A stretch of 64,000 nucleotides of DNA from Paraburkholderia largidicola (GTDB taxonomy: Bacteria; Pseudomonadota; Gammaproteobacteria; Burkholderiales; Burkholderiaceae), in the NCBI RefSeq assembly GCF_013426895.1, contig NZ_AP023175.1, forward strand, positions 2,418,001 through 2,482,000, given 5' to 3'. The position numbers were made by a program, and so were the translations under genes. Under the pieces are notes generated by a model, which saw only the letters and a list, made by a program, of their open reading frames with translations, did not search any database and was not told where the DNA came from. This document shows positions 46,832 to 56,732 of the stretch, piece after piece (the first letter of the stretch is position 1; every line of letters starts with the position of its first letter).

Positions 46832-48079
46832 ATGGGCAAGGCACTCGACGGTGTGCGCATTCTCGATTTCACCCACGTGCAATCAGGCCCGACCTGCACG
46901 CAGTTGCTCGCATGGTTCGGCGCAGACGTCATCAAGGTAGAGCGCGCAGGCGCAGGCGACATCACGCGCGAACAGCTGCGCGACATCCCCGATGCCGACA
47001 GCCTGTACTTCACGATGCTCAACCACAACAAGCGCTCGGTCACCATCGACACGAAGAATCCCGAAGGCAAGCTGGTGCTCGAGGCGCTGATCCAGAAGTG
47101 CGACGTGCTGGTGGAGAACTTCGCGCCGGGCGCGCTGGACCGCATGGGCTTCACGTGGGAGCGCATCCAGGAGCTGAACCCGAAGATGATCGTCGCGTCG
47201 GTCAAGGGCTTCGGTCCCGGGCCGTACGAGGACTGCAAGGTCTACGAGAACGTCGCGCAGTGCGTGGGCGGCGCGGCCTCGACGACGGGTTTCGATGACG
47301 GCCCGCCCGTCGTGACGGGCGCGCAGATCGGCGACAGCGGCACGGGACTGCATCTGGCGCTGGGCATCGTCACGGCGCTCTACCAGCGCACGATGACGGG
47401 CCGCGGCCAGAAGGTGCTCGCGGCGATGCAGGACGGCGTGCTGAACCTGTGCCGCGTGAAGCTGCGCGACCAGCAGCGGCTGGAGCGCACGGGCGTGATG
47501 AAGGAGTACCCGCAGTATCCGAACGGCACGTTCGGTGAAGCGGTGCCGCGCGCGGGCAATGCATCGGGCGGCGGTCAGCCGGGTTGGATTCTCAAGTGCA
47601 AGGGCTGGGAGCACGACCCGAACGCCTACATCTACTTCATCACGCAGGCACCCGTGTGGGTCAAGATCTGCAACGTGATCGGCAAGGAAGAGTGGGCCAC
47701 CGATCCCGAATACGCGACGCCGACCGCGCGCCTGCCGCGCCTGAAGGAAATCTTCGCGGAGATCGAACGCTGGACGATGACGAAGACCAAGTTCGAGGCG
47801 ATGGAAATCCTGAACAAATACGACATTCCGTGCGGGCCGATCCTGTCGATGAAGGAGATCGCGGAAGACGACTCGCTGCGTAAAACAGGCACGATCGTCG
47901 AGGTCGATCACCCGGTGCGCGGCAAGTATCTGACAGTGGGCAATCCGATCAAGCTGTCGGACAGCCCGACGGACGTGACGCGTTCGCCGCTGCTCGGCGA
48001 GCACACGGATGAAGTGATGGCCGAACTCGGCTATTCGCGTGAACAGATCGAAGCGCTGAGGACGGTCGGCGCAATCTGA
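46832..48079 (+). CDS. Second formyl-CoA:oxalate CoA-transferase-like protein
   Basis: 415 residues, class III CoA-transferase and close paralogue of the protein at 42387-43637. The nucleophile is Asp168 ([12 protein letters not shown]), with glycine loop [11 protein letters not shown] and tail [18 protein letters not shown] one-residue-shorter loop near 128-132 and other substitutions may alter acceptor preference. It heads a run with FAH-family and PanE-like genes. It is either a second Frc or a transferase for a related dicarboxylate. Confidence 0.92.
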   Translation: MGKALDGVRILDFTHVQSGPTCTQLLAWFGADVIKVERAGAGDITREQLRDIPDADSLYFTMLNHNKRSVTIDTKNPEGKLVLEALIQKCDVLVENFAPGALDRMGFTWERIQELNPKMIVASVKGFGPGPYEDCKVYENVAQCVGGAASTTGFDDGPPVVTGAQIGDSGTGLHLALGIVTALYQRTMTGRGQKVLAAMQDGVLNLCRVKLRDQQRLERTGVMKEYPQYPNGTFGEAVPRAGNASGGGQPGWILKCKGWEHDPNAYIYFITQAPVWVKICNVIGKEEWATDPEYATPTARLPRLKEIFAEIERWTMTKTKFEAMEILNKYDIPCGPILSMKEIAEDDSLRKTGTIVEVDHPVRGKYLTVGNPIKLSDSPTDVTRSPLLGEHTDEVMAELGYSREQIEALRTVGAI

Positions 48080-48147
48080 AGATTCAACTTCGTGACGCGG
48101 GCGTATTCACCGTGTCGGTCGACAAAAAATTTGTGGAGACAGTTTCG

Positions 48148-48945
48148 ATGACATCGTGGATACGCTTTCGGCAGCCGCAAGGTCATATCGGTTTCGGCGT
48201 GCTCGATAACGGCAGCATCGCCGAATTCGAAGGCGACATGTTCGGCGAGGCAACGGCGACGGGCAAGCAGTTGCAACAGGACGACGTCGAGTTGTTGAGC
48301 CCCTGCGTGCCGAGCAAGGTCGTCGCGCTCTGGAACAACTTTCATGCGCTGTCGCAGAAGCTCGGCAAGGCCGCGCCCTCGCATCCGCTCTTTCTGATCA
48401 AGCCGCCGATGTCCGTGATCGGTCCCGGCGCGCCCATTCGCCGCCCCAAAGGCTATAGCGGCAAGATCGCCTACGAAGGCGAACTCGGCATCGTGATCGG
48501 CAAGCGCTGCACGAATGTCTCGCCCGAAGAAGCCGACAGCTACATCTTCGGATACACCTGCATCAACGACGTCACGGCCGTCGACCTGCTGAACGAAGAC
48601 CCGAATTTCGCGCAATGGTGCCGCTCGAAAGGCTTCGATACGTTCAGCTGCATCGGGCCCGCGATCGAAACGCAGTTCGACTGGCGCAACGCGAATGTGG
48701 TCACGCGCCTCGACGATGTCGAGCGGCAGAACTATCCGATCTCCGACATGATCTTCACGCCTGCCGAACAGGTCAGCATGATCTCGCACGACATGACGCT
48801 GATGCCCGGCGACGTGATCGCCTGCGGAACGTCGGTCGGCGTCGGCTCGATCAAGGACGGCGCGACGGTCGTCGTGTCGATCGACGGGATCGGCGCGCTG
48901 CCGAACCAGCTCGCCGTCGCAAGGCAGCTCGAAACGGCAGCCTGA
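48148..48945 (+). CDS. Fumarylacetoacetate hydrolase (FAH) family protein
   Basis: 265 residues with the FAH C-terminal fold. Metal ligands are visible in AYEGELGIVIGKR (the two Glu) and INDVTA (Asp), with FDTFSCIGP and MPGDVIACGTSVGVG typical of the family. FAH members hydrolyse, hydrate or decarboxylate 2-oxo acids; the substrate is unknown here. Clustering with oxalate genes hints at oxaloacetate- or oxalate-linked chemistry. GGAG precedes ATG 48148. Confidence 0.9.
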   Translation: MTSWIRFRQPQGHIGFGVLDNGSIAEFEGDMFGEATATGKQLQQDDVELLSPCVPSKVVALWNNFHALSQKLGKAAPSHPLFLIKPPMSVIGPGAPIRRPKGYSGKIAYEGELGIVIGKRCTNVSPEEADSYIFGYTCINDVTAVDLLNEDPNFAQWCRSKGFDTFSCIGPAIETQFDWRNANVVTRLDDVERQNYPISDMIFTPAEQVSMISHDMTLMPGDVIACGTSVGVGSIKDGATVVVSIDGIGALPNQLAVARQLETAA

Positions 48946-49090
48946 AAAGAACACGCACTGAGCATGCAAATGAGAGCCGGACGCGTCATCGCCAATGAGT
49001 CGACCATGAATCGACAATGACGATCGCGCGCTGCGTCGCGAGACGCCCGGCTCGATCTCACTGATCACTTCTTGGAATGGGAGCAGATAG

Positions 49091-50119
49091 ATGAAGATCT
49101 GTGTTTATGGAGCCGGCGCGATTGGCGCCTATGTCGGCGCGGAACTGGCGCTTGCGGGCGCCGATGTCAGTTTCGTCGCACGCGGCCCGCATCTTGCCGC
49201 GATGCAACGCAACGGCGTGCGTTTGCTGATCGACGATACCGAGCGTCTCGTCAATGTGCGGTGTTCGTCGGACCCGCGCGAGCTGGGGCCGCAGGACTAC
49301 GTGATCATCGCGCTGAAGGCGCATTCGGTGCCGGGTGTCGTCGATGCCATGCAGCCGCTGCTCGGGCCTGAAACGGCCATCGTGACGGCCGTCAACGGCA
49401 TTCCGTACTGGTACTTCTACAAGCATGGCGGCGAGTTCGCGAACACGACGCTCGAAAGCATCGACCCGGGCGGCACGCAATGGAAGAAGCTCGGGCCTGA
49501 ACGCGCAATCGGCTGTGTCGTCTATCCCGCCGCGGAGATCGTCGAGCCGGGCGTGATCAAGCATGTGTACGGCAAGAAGTTTCCGATCGGCGAACCCGAC
49601 GGCACGCGTTCTGCGCGCGTCGAAGCGCTGTCGCAGGTCATGGTTGCAGCGGGACTCGATGCGCCCATTCGCGACAACATCCGCGACGAAATCTGGCTGA
49701 AACTGTGGGGCAATCTGTGCTTCAACCCGATCAGCGCGTTGACGCACGCGACGCTCGATGTCATCACCAGTCACGTCGGCACGCGCGCCGTCGCGAAGAC
49801 GATGATGCTCGAAGCGAAGTCCGTGGCGGACCGCTTCGGCGTGCATTTCCGGGTGGATGTCGAGCGGCGTATCGATGGCGCGGGCGCAGTGGGTGCGCAC
49901 AAGACCTCGATGCTGCAGGATCTCGAAGCGGGACGCCCGATGGAAATCGATCCGCTGCTGACCGTCGTGCAGGAAATGGGGCGGCTGGTCGGGCATGAAA
50001 CGCCGACCATCGATACCGTTCTCGCGTTGATCAAGCTGCGCGAGCAGATCGCGCAGCGCAAGGACGACGCGCCTGCGGCGAAGCCGGAGCACGCTGCGCC
50101 TAGCGCGAAGGCCGCCTAA
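49091..50119 (+). CDS. PanE/ApbA-type reductase, candidate oxalyl-CoA reductase
   Basis: 342 residues. The N-terminal NADP-type Rossmann motif is MKICVYGAGAIGAYVGAELA. ALKAHSVPG and DEIWLKLWGNLCFNPISALTHA supply the lysine and asparagine region of ketopantoate reductases. Standard annotation would be 2-dehydropantoate 2-reductase. In Methylobacterium, as I recall, a PanE2-type enzyme reduces oxalyl-CoA to glyoxylate during growth on oxalate. The location here, after the second CoA-transferase, favours that role. The substrate is inferred. Confidence 0.85.
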   Translation: MKICVYGAGAIGAYVGAELALAGADVSFVARGPHLAAMQRNGVRLLIDDTERLVNVRCSSDPRELGPQDYVIIALKAHSVPGVVDAMQPLLGPETAIVTAVNGIPYWYFYKHGGEFANTTLESIDPGGTQWKKLGPERAIGCVVYPAAEIVEPGVIKHVYGKKFPIGEPDGTRSARVEALSQVMVAAGLDAPIRDNIRDEIWLKLWGNLCFNPISALTHATLDVITSHVGTRAVAKTMMLEAKSVADRFGVHFRVDVERRIDGAGAVGAHKTSMLQDLEAGRPMEIDPLLTVVQEMGRLVGHETPTIDTVLALIKLREQIAQRKDDAPAAKPEHAAPSAKAA

Positions 50120-50146
50120 GTCGCGGTGTCGTATCGCAGAGTCAAA

Positions 50147-50173
50147 CGCGCGGGCCGTCACACAGCCCGCGCG
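50147..50173. terminator. Hairpin between convergent genes
   Basis: A 9-bp stem CGCGCGGGC (50147-50155 with 50165-50173) without a clear T-run. It lies 27 bp past the PanE-like stop and may serve both convergent genes. Confidence 0.4.
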
Positions 50174-50184
50174 CCGCTTTCACG

Positions 50185-50364
50185 TCAGCCGACGCAGGCT
50201 TCCTCGCGCCGGCCCACACTATGTCCGACCCACAGCCCCGCGTCGTACGCCGCTTCCAGCGCGGCGAGCACGTCCGGATGCTCGTTCAGTTCCTCGATGC
50301 CGAGCGCCTCGCGCGCGATCAAGCCAAGCAGTTCGAGACGCTCTTCATAAATGGGGCTTTTCAT
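50185..50364 (-). CDS. 59-residue hypothetical protein with ideal ribosome site
   Basis: ATG at 50364 is preceded by AAGGAGGTG with a short gap, one of the best ribosome sites in the window. The product starts MKSPIYEERLELLGLIAREA, continues with a second helical, Ala/Leu-rich segment (LAALEAAYDAGLWVG) and ends EEACVG. It weakly recalls short Burkholderiales DUF6900-like proteins. Convergent with the PanE-like gene. Confidence 0.75.
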   Translation of the reverse strand: MKSPIYEERLELLGLIAREALGIEELNEHPDVLAALEAAYDAGLWVGHSVGRREEACVG

Positions 50365-50767
50365 GGCACCTCCTTCAAGGTTGAAATCGCTGCGGCAGCA
50401 TTCGCTGGCGGGTCGCGCTTCACGACGTTGATGTCATGCGCGACACGGTCTTTCTCATTGCCGTTGTCGAAACTGAACATGGGCCGGAAGCAAGCCCGTC
50501 AGCGGCAGGAGCGCGATTGCTGCGATCGAAGTCGACCTGGAGAGATGCGGTGAGCGCGAACGCGCGTATTGATCTCTGGCTTCCGTCTCAGGTTGAATCA
50601 CTGTGCGATTCAATAGTAGGCAAATGCGGGCTGCCTTGCGCGTGGTCAAGCGCCGCATATCGAAGTACTACTCGAATCGGGTGACAGCGGGGCGTATTCC
50701 GGCAGTGGCATGAGGTCCATGCCAAAGTGGAATGCGCCTGTCATTGTTCGTACGAATACGGTTTTGG
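50365..50767. other. Spacer between the 59-residue gene and the first porin gene
   Basis: About 400 bp. I see no gene with a ribosome site. It should hold the small gene's promoter and the porin's terminator, but no strong hairpin is obvious. Confidence 0.5.
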
Positions 50768-51880
50768 TCAGAAGACGTGCATCACGCCAACATAGGCGCC
50801 CGTTTGCGATTCGCCGGGCAACGGGTTCGTGTTCGCGCTGCCCGTTGCATCGCGCGAGGTCGCGAGCAAAGAGAAGTTCGCATGGCTGCTGTTGCGCATG
50901 TAGGCGACCGTGCCGTAAAGGAAGGTGCGCTGGCTCAGGTTGTAGGTGGAGCCGAGCACGAACATCGTCGCGTGTCCGGCGGGATCGTGCGTCGCGTCGC
51001 CGGAGCCGTCGCTCAGATGGACGTAGAAGGCGGCCGCCGTCACGGCGAACTGATGCGTGGCCTCCCACGTCGCGCCGAGCCAGTAGTAGTCGGCGCTGTC
51101 GGCGAGGCCTGCCGGCGTATCGGGTGCGGCGAGGTGCGTATAGGCGCCCTGAATCTTCACCTTCGATACACGCACGTTCGCGCCGACGAAGTACTCGCGC
51201 GAACTCGTGAAGACATTGGTCATGCGTCCATTCACGTCGCGCAGTTCGTCGTAGATGCCGCGCACGTCGAACAGTTGCGAGTGATACGTGAGCATGATGC
51301 CGTCCGAGCGGCCAAACTCGCCGGGCGCGCCGCGGTTGAATCCGTCCGCCTGATTACCTAACGCGTATTGCCCCTGCACATCGAAGCCATGAAAGACGGG
51401 GCTGTGATACTCGATGTTATTGCTCGTCTGTTGCCAGTTGCGCCCGCGCACGAGCGATGCCGACGAAAAAGCCTGCTGCACGAACGGATCGAATTCCCAG
51501 ACGCCGTCGCTGTCGATGAACAGGTTGCGGCCTGCCTGAATCTGGCCGTAGCGTTTGTCGGCGAGTCCGACATACGCGCGGCGCGAGAACAGCCGGCCGC
51601 CGCTCGTCGTGCCGTTCATCACCTGCAGTCCCGTTTCCAGATCGAACACCGACGACATGCCGCCGCCAAGATCCTCCGATCCCTTGAAGCCCAGCATGCT
51701 GGTGCCCCAGTCGCCGCCTTCGGCTGTCCAGCTGGAGGTGCTGCCGCCTGAGGGCGTTGCGATGTGATTCAGATACTGGATGCCGCCATCGATGCGGCCA
51801 TAGAGCGTCACGCTGTTCTGCGCGAATGCGACGGGAGAGGCGAGTGCGAGCAGCGCCGCGAGCCGTGTGCGTAATTTCAT
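50768..51880 (-). CDS. Gram-negative porin (Burkholderia OmpC type)
   Basis: 370 residues. The signal peptide is cleaved after ASPVAFA, and the mature protein begins QNSVTLYGRIDGG, the classic start of these trimeric 16-strand porins. MLGFKGSEDLGGGMSSVFDLETGL and GRLFSRRAYVGLADKRYGQIQAGR follow. The C-terminus ends in phenylalanine (YVGVMHVF), as required for barrel assembly. General diffusion channel. It is divergent from the SDR gene. Confidence 0.95.
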   Translation of the reverse strand: MKLRTRLAALLALASPVAFAQNSVTLYGRIDGGIQYLNHIATPSGGSTSSWTAEGGDWGTSMLGFKGSEDLGGGMSSVFDLETGLQVMNGTTSGGRLFSRRAYVGLADKRYGQIQAGRNLFIDSDGVWEFDPFVQQAFSSASLVRGRNWQQTSNNIEYHSPVFHGFDVQGQYALGNQADGFNRGAPGEFGRSDGIMLTYHSQLFDVRGIYDELRDVNGRMTNVFTSSREYFVGANVRVSKVKIQGAYTHLAAPDTPAGLADSADYYWLGATWEATHQFAVTAAAFYVHLSDGSGDATHDPAGHATMFVLGSTYNLSQRTFLYGTVAYMRNSSHANFSLLATSRDATGSANTNPLPGESQTGAYVGVMHVF

Positions 51881-52203
51881 GAGCGTCTCTTCGTATCCTC
51901 AATGCGTGGATAACTCGTTATCTGGACATTGCACCGGTTGGCTACGCGTTATGCATGGATGTGTTGTCGCGCGCCCGGCGAATGTCAGTCGGATGCTAGT
52001 ACCGTTTGAAGAATCCTGCTCGCAATCGCGCAAGCCGCTGACTTCACAGTGATTGCCCGCGCCGCGCGTGGCACCCGTCCCGCCGGCTGCAATATTTTTT
52101 CCCCGGTCCTACACTCGCGATTGCAACTTCGCGATGCAGGACGATAGCGCGTTGCGCGCGTCTTGTCTGCGTTCCGTTTATCGACCGATTGAAAGGAAAC
52201 CAG
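51881..52203. other. Divergent promoter region of a porin and an SDR gene
   Basis: 323 bp, no gene seen. It contains AT-rich CAATATTTTTTCC near 52090, a candidate regulatory zone. No operator could be assigned. Confidence 0.45.
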
Positions 52204-52992
52204 ATGGATCTCAAGATCAGCAACAAGCTTGCGCTCGTGACAGGCTCGACCAAAGGCATCGGCCACGCGATCGCCGTCGGGCTCGCGCGCGAAGGCGTGA
52301 ACGTGATCGTCAACGGCCGCTCGCAGCAATCGGTCGATCACGCCATCGAGACGCTGCGCGCGCAAGTGCCCAACGCCACCGTGCAAGGATTCGCCGGCGA
52401 CGTGTCGGACGCGGCACAAGTCGCGCGGCTCGTCGAGCGCTTTCCGCAGGTCGACATTCTCGTCAACAACATGGGCATCTTCGATCCGAAGCCGTTCGAA
52501 GAAATTTCCAATGAAGAGTGGCTGCGTTTCTTCAACGTGAACGTGATGTCCGGCGTGCAGCTGTCGCGCGCGTATCTGCCCGGTATGAAGCAGAAGAACT
52601 GGGGGCGCGTGGTGTTCATCAGCAGCGAAAGCGGCATCCAGATTCCAACCGAGATGATTCACTACGGCTTGACCAAGACCGCGCAGCTCGCGCTCGCACG
52701 CGGTCTCGCCGAAACCTGCACGGGCACGGCCGTGACGGTCAACTCGGTGTTGCCGGGACCGACCAGCTCGGACGGCGTCGAGGAATTCATCGACAAGCTC
52801 TCGGGCGGACAGACCTTCGAGGCCTTCGAGAAACAGTTCTTCGAACAGGCCCGGCCCAGTTCGATCCTCAAGCGCTTCACGACGCCCGAAGAAATCGCGA
52901 ACATGGTCGTGTACGTGTGCTCGGAACTGTCGTCGGCGACCAATGGCGCGGCGTTGCGCGCGGATGGCGGCGTGGTGCGTGCGGTGTTCTGA
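52204..52992 (+). CDS. Short-chain dehydrogenase/reductase
   Basis: 262 residues, classical SDR. Cofactor motif TGSTKGIG is at 13-20, with NNMG, the catalytic Ser in FISSESG and the Tyr154-Lys158 pair (HYGLTKTAQ). The C-terminal TNGAALRADGGVVR is family-typical. It reduces a carbonyl or oxidises an alcohol with NAD(P); the substrate is not predictable. AAGGAAA precedes the ATG. Confidence 0.93.
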   Translation: MDLKISNKLALVTGSTKGIGHAIAVGLAREGVNVIVNGRSQQSVDHAIETLRAQVPNATVQGFAGDVSDAAQVARLVERFPQVDILVNNMGIFDPKPFEEISNEEWLRFFNVNVMSGVQLSRAYLPGMKQKNWGRVVFISSESGIQIPTEMIHYGLTKTAQLALARGLAETCTGTAVTVNSVLPGPTSSDGVEEFIDKLSGGQTFEAFEKQFFEQARPSSILKRFTTPEEIANMVVYVCSELSSATNGAALRADGGVVRAVF

Positions 52993-53178
52993 TCGTCTGT
53001 TCTTCTACGCGTCGCGGCGAACGGGCGAGCGCTCCGTTTGCCGCGACACGGCCAGCCCCGCCTTGCCTTCTCCGCCTTCGTTTGGCGTGATGCGCCGATG
53101 CGCCGTTCGGAAATGCCGGCTTGCATCGTCTATTCTGTGCATCATTGCTCTCGCGCGGCCTGCGCCAAGGCGTGAACC

Positions 53179-54003
53179 ATGACGACTCGAAAAAAGACGG
53201 CGAACGCAACGCGGATCCGTGTCGGCATCGGCGGCTGGACGTTCGAGCCGTGGCGCGGCGTGTTCTATCCGAAAGGGCTCGCGCAGAAGCGCGAGCTGGA
53301 ATACGCGAGCCGCCAGCTGACGGCGATCGAGATCAACGGCACCTTCTACGGCTCGCAAAAGCCTGCGACGTTCGCGAAGTGGCACGACGAAACGCCCGAC
53401 GACTTCATGTTCGCGCTGAAGGCGCCGCGCTTTGCGACGCATCGGCGCGTGCTGGCGGAAGCACGCGATTCCGTCGAGCGCTTTGTTGCGAGCGGCGTGC
53501 TCGAACTCAAGAACAAGCTCGGCCCGATCAACTGGCAATTCCCGCCCACCAAACAGTTCGATGCCGATGACTTCGGCAGCTTCCTCGAATTGTTGCCCGC
53601 GAAGGTCGATGGACAGACCTTGCGCCATGCCGTCGAAGTGCGTCACGAGAGTTTCTGCGACGAGGCGTTCGTCGCGCTGGCGCGCAAGCACGGTGTCGCG
53701 ATCGTCGTAGCGGGCGATTCGAAGTATCCGCAGATCGCCGATCCGACGGCGTCGTTCGTCTACGCGCGCATCATGGGCACGGAGGAGGCGAATCCGAGCG
53801 GCTATGCAAAGAAGGCGCTCGACAAGTGGACCGAGCGCGCGCAGACCTGGGCCGCAGGCGGCGCACCCGACGATCTCGACACCTATGCCCGCGCCGCGCC
53901 GAAGAAGGCGCGCGATGTCTATCTGTTCGTGATCAGCGGGCACAAGGCGCACAATCCCGCTGCCGCGATGGCGCTCATCGAGCGGATCAAGGCGGCGCAG
54001 TAA
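53179..54003 (+). CDS. DUF72 family protein (YecE-like)
   Basis: 274 residues of a TIM-barrel-like family: VGIGGWTFEPWRGVFYPKGL, AIEINGTFYGSQKP, FALKAPRFATH, AVEVRHESF and FVISGHKAHNP are characteristic. Function is unknown. It follows the SDR gene at 186 bp on the same strand. Confidence 0.93.
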   Translation: MTTRKKTANATRIRVGIGGWTFEPWRGVFYPKGLAQKRELEYASRQLTAIEINGTFYGSQKPATFAKWHDETPDDFMFALKAPRFATHRRVLAEARDSVERFVASGVLELKNKLGPINWQFPPTKQFDADDFGSFLELLPAKVDGQTLRHAVEVRHESFCDEAFVALARKHGVAIVVAGDSKYPQIADPTASFVYARIMGTEEANPSGYAKKALDKWTERAQTWAAGGAPDDLDTYARAAPKKARDVYLFVISGHKAHNPAAAMALIERIKAAQ

Positions 54004-54021
54004 CGGCGCGTAGGCAATGAC

Positions 54022-54363
54022 TCAGCGTTCGGGCGCTTCGAGCGTGCAGGATTCGTCGGGAAACGGTGTGGCGGCCACGGTCGCCACGGGGCGCAGCGGC
54101 GGCTCGAACGCGGCCCACTGCGTCCAGTCGGGTGTCGCACCGGGCGCTTTCAGGCGAAGCGCCCGCGAGCCGTCGACGAAGACGAGCGATTCGAGATCGA
54201 AGAGACTCTCTGAAGCGACGCCGCCCGGTGTCGCGCGGCCCATCTGATGGGTGAAGTTGAGATTGCCCTCGCGAAGCAGATCCAGATAGCTGTCGCAATG
54301 CGAGGCGGGCGGCCTGACCGTCCACCGGTTCAGCAGTTTTGCGGCGATTTCGGCATCGAACAT
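54022..54363 (-). CDS. Hypothetical protein
   Basis: 113 residues starting MFDAEIAAKLLNRWTVRPP, with a central FTHQMGRATPGGVAS block and SRALRLKAPG. No signal or membrane segment is seen and no family is recognised. It is convergent with the DUF72 gene (18 bp between stops). Confidence 0.6.
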   Translation of the reverse strand: MFDAEIAAKLLNRWTVRPPASHCDSYLDLLREGNLNFTHQMGRATPGGVASESLFDLESLVFVDGSRALRLKAPGATPDWTQWAAFEPPLRPVATVAATPFPDESCTLEAPER

Positions 54364-54793
54364 CGTGATTTCTCCTCGCCTGAGCGACCGCGTGCCCGAT
54401 GGGCCGCGGCGGGCTGGTGTCCGCTTCGGGGCGGACTATCCGTCAATAATCAGCGCTTTCGCGGATGCGAAAGACATGTCCACCCACCACTATAGACAAA
54501 AATATGGTGCGATGCACAAAGCCAGATTGAGATTGCGGTCTAATCGTTGTTTTTGGACTCAATCCGCGTGCGGTGGCGTGGCTAACTGCTAGACGGAAGC
54601 GAGAAGAAGCGCGCAATTGCGCGATAAATGATGTAACTTGATTGAATTTGTGAGCGGTGATCGCGTGGCACAGGCCGTCGTACATTTGTTCGTACGATAA
54701 GGGCGGCGAGCCTCGCACATCAGGCAATGCCCCGCGAGGCGCACACAGCGTGAAAGTGCCGCGCAATCGCGCGGCACTGCGCCAGTCGAAACA
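54364..54793. other. Spacer with terminator-like hairpin
   Basis: 430 bp without a supported gene. A perfect 10-bp stem (AGTGCCGCGC) with loop AATC at 54755-54778 sits 16 bp past the stop of the second DUF4148 gene and probably terminates it. The AT-rich part at 54480-54670 may hold the promoter of the upstream minus-strand gene. Confidence 0.5.
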
Positions 54794-55093
54794 TCACTGC
54801 GCGACAGGACGCCCCGCGCCCGTCTGCGACGAACCCGAGATGCCCGCGCCATACGCCGATTCGGCGGCACGTTTGGCAGCGAGCCGCTGCATCGCATCCT
54901 GCACCTTCGACGGATAAGTCGGGTCTTCGCCGCCTCCCGCCTGATAGCCGACGGAGGCGAGATCGGCGAGTTCCTGGCGAACCTGCGCGCGCGTGAGACG
55001 AGTGCTGGGTTCCTGCGCCTGCGAGAGGGTGGGTGCGGCGGCGAGCAAGGCCGCTGTCAACATGGCGGCAGCGGCGGCAACTGTGGACTTCAA
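54794..55093 (-). CDS. DUF4148 exported protein (second copy, TTG start)
   Basis: 99 residues. The signal peptide is MKSTVAAAAAMLTAALLAAAP-like, followed by the DUF4148 core LTRAQVRQELADLASVGYQ and TYPSKVQDAMQRL. The best start is TTG 55093, which has GGAGA 5 nt upstream and gives the same MKS opening as the paralogue at 23710-24018. No ATG fits. Confidence 0.85.
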   Translation of the reverse strand: MKSTVAAAAAMLTAALLAAAPTLSQAQEPSTRLTRAQVRQELADLASVGYQAGGGEDPTYPSKVQDAMQRLAAKRAAESAYGAGISGSSQTGAGRPVAQ

Positions 55094-55233
55094 GACGTTC
55101 TCCAATAGCGATCCGGGGTGCCGGCGGTGTTGCATGAGCCGGCAAAACAAGTCTACGGATCGCACCCGCGGAGAAAAACGGCCCGATCTGGAAGGCAGCC
55201 TTCCGTCTCGCAGAAAGATGCGGCGCAATGGAC

Positions 55234-55271
55234 ACGTAAAAAAAGCCCGCCGCGCAGAACGCGGCGGGCTT
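55234..55271 (-). terminator. Terminator of the second porin gene
   Basis: A perfect 12-bp stem (AAGCCCGCCGCG) with loop CAGAA, followed on the minus strand by a run of seven Ts. Confidence 0.88.
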
Positions 55272-55312
55272 CAACACGCAAATCCCGGATGGTTCGTTAA
55301 AGCAGTGACGCT

Positions 55313-56464
55313 TTAGAAGCGGTGACGCATGCCGATCGTCGCGACAACCTGGTTGGCCGTCGACGATGCGCCGCCCGACGTGTTGATGAACGCGACATAG
55401 TGCTGTCCGATGGCGTGCTGATACATCGCTTCGGCGTACACGTCCGTGCGCTTCGAGAACGCGTAGATGGCCTGCGCGTTGACCTGGTTGAACTTCGGAT
55501 CGGAACCGAAGGTCGGCGAGCCGCTGATGTGGCCGTCCGTATAGGTATCGGTGATACCGAACGTGATGGCGGGCGTGAACTGATACTTGGCGTTCAGTTC
55601 GTAGTTGTCGAAATGCATCGAGCCGTTCGTCATCGCGAAGGCGTTCGTTTGCTGATAGTGGCTGTTCGTGTAGACGAAGCCGACCGTCGCGGGACCGAAC
55701 GCGTAGTTGATGCCCGCGCCGAACACGCGCTCGACGCCCGCGCCAACCTGGAATCCGCCCACGCCGTTCGCCGCCGATTCCGCCGTATCGACTGCGCCGC
55801 CCGTGTTCGTCGTGCTGTTCGAGCCGTTGATCTGCAGGTAACCGGCTGCGACGTTCAACGGACCCCACTGGTAGCTCGCGCCCGCGCTGTATGCGCGGTT
55901 GATCGCGAAGTCGGTGCTGTTCGAGAACGCGTACAACGCGCCGAACTTGAAGCCCGCGTAGTTGCTGCTCGTGTACTTGACGGCATTGCTCATCCGTACC
56001 GAGTGGTTCAGGTTGTCATTGTCGAACGGGTGAGCGAAGCCCGTGTCGCCGAACGTGCCTGCCGTGCCCGACAGCGGCGCGACGAAGTCGACCAGCGAGT
56101 CGTACTGGCGGCCCAGCGTGAGCTGGCCGTAGTTGGCGCTGCTGATGCCCACGTAAGCCTGGCGGCCGAACAGACGGCTGTGCTGGCCGAGCGTGCCGTT
56201 CTGCACGTTGAAGCCGTTTTCGAGCACGAAGATCGCCTTGTAGCCGCCGCCCAGATCTTCAGCGCCGCGCAAGCCGAAGCGGCTGCCGTTGATGGTGCCG
56301 CTCGTCGCCTGAAACAGCGCGCCGCTCGTGCCGCTCTTTTGCACGTTGTTGGTGTACATCAGGCCCGCGTCGATGATGCCGTACAGCGTGACCGAGCTTT
56401 GCGCGTGCGCGCCCGTTGCAGCCAATGCACCGAGCACCGCGACTGCGGCGGGAATTCTTTTCAT
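55313..56464 (-). CDS. Gram-negative porin (Burkholderia OmpC type), second
   Basis: 383 residues. The signal peptide is cleaved after TGAHA, and the mature start is QSSVTLYGIIDAGLMYTNN. FGLRGAEDLGGGYKAIFVLENGF and GRQAYVGISSANYGQLTLGRQYD are hallmark blocks. The terminal residue is Phe (GMRHRF). It is a paralogue of the porin at 50768-51880. A strong terminator follows. Confidence 0.96.
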   Translation of the reverse strand: MKRIPAAVAVLGALAATGAHAQSSVTLYGIIDAGLMYTNNVQKSGTSGALFQATSGTINGSRFGLRGAEDLGGGYKAIFVLENGFNVQNGTLGQHSRLFGRQAYVGISSANYGQLTLGRQYDSLVDFVAPLSGTAGTFGDTGFAHPFDNDNLNHSVRMSNAVKYTSSNYAGFKFGALYAFSNSTDFAINRAYSAGASYQWGPLNVAAGYLQINGSNSTTNTGGAVDTAESAANGVGGFQVGAGVERVFGAGINYAFGPATVGFVYTNSHYQQTNAFAMTNGSMHFDNYELNAKYQFTPAITFGITDTYTDGHISGSPTFGSDPKFNQVNAQAIYAFSKRTDVYAEAMYQHAIGQHYVAFINTSGGASSTANQVVATIGMRHRF

Positions 56465-56732
56465 GGTTGAGCTCCAGCTATTCCAGACAATGAGTGAAAA
56501 ACAGCCTGGCGAGTATAGGAAAACGCGGGGCTCGATTTAACGCCGTGTTGCTGCAGCAGACTCTTGCGTCACACGGTGTAAATGATTCATCAAATCGAAA
56601 TAATCGCTGGAAAAGTTCGCCGTGAAGCGGCGCGCGATCAACCCGCTACGCATGAATTGCGCGGATGAGATTAGCTGGGAGGGGATTTCTGTTTGATGGC
56701 AGCGTGCACCGTTTGGGCGAATTACAACACTC

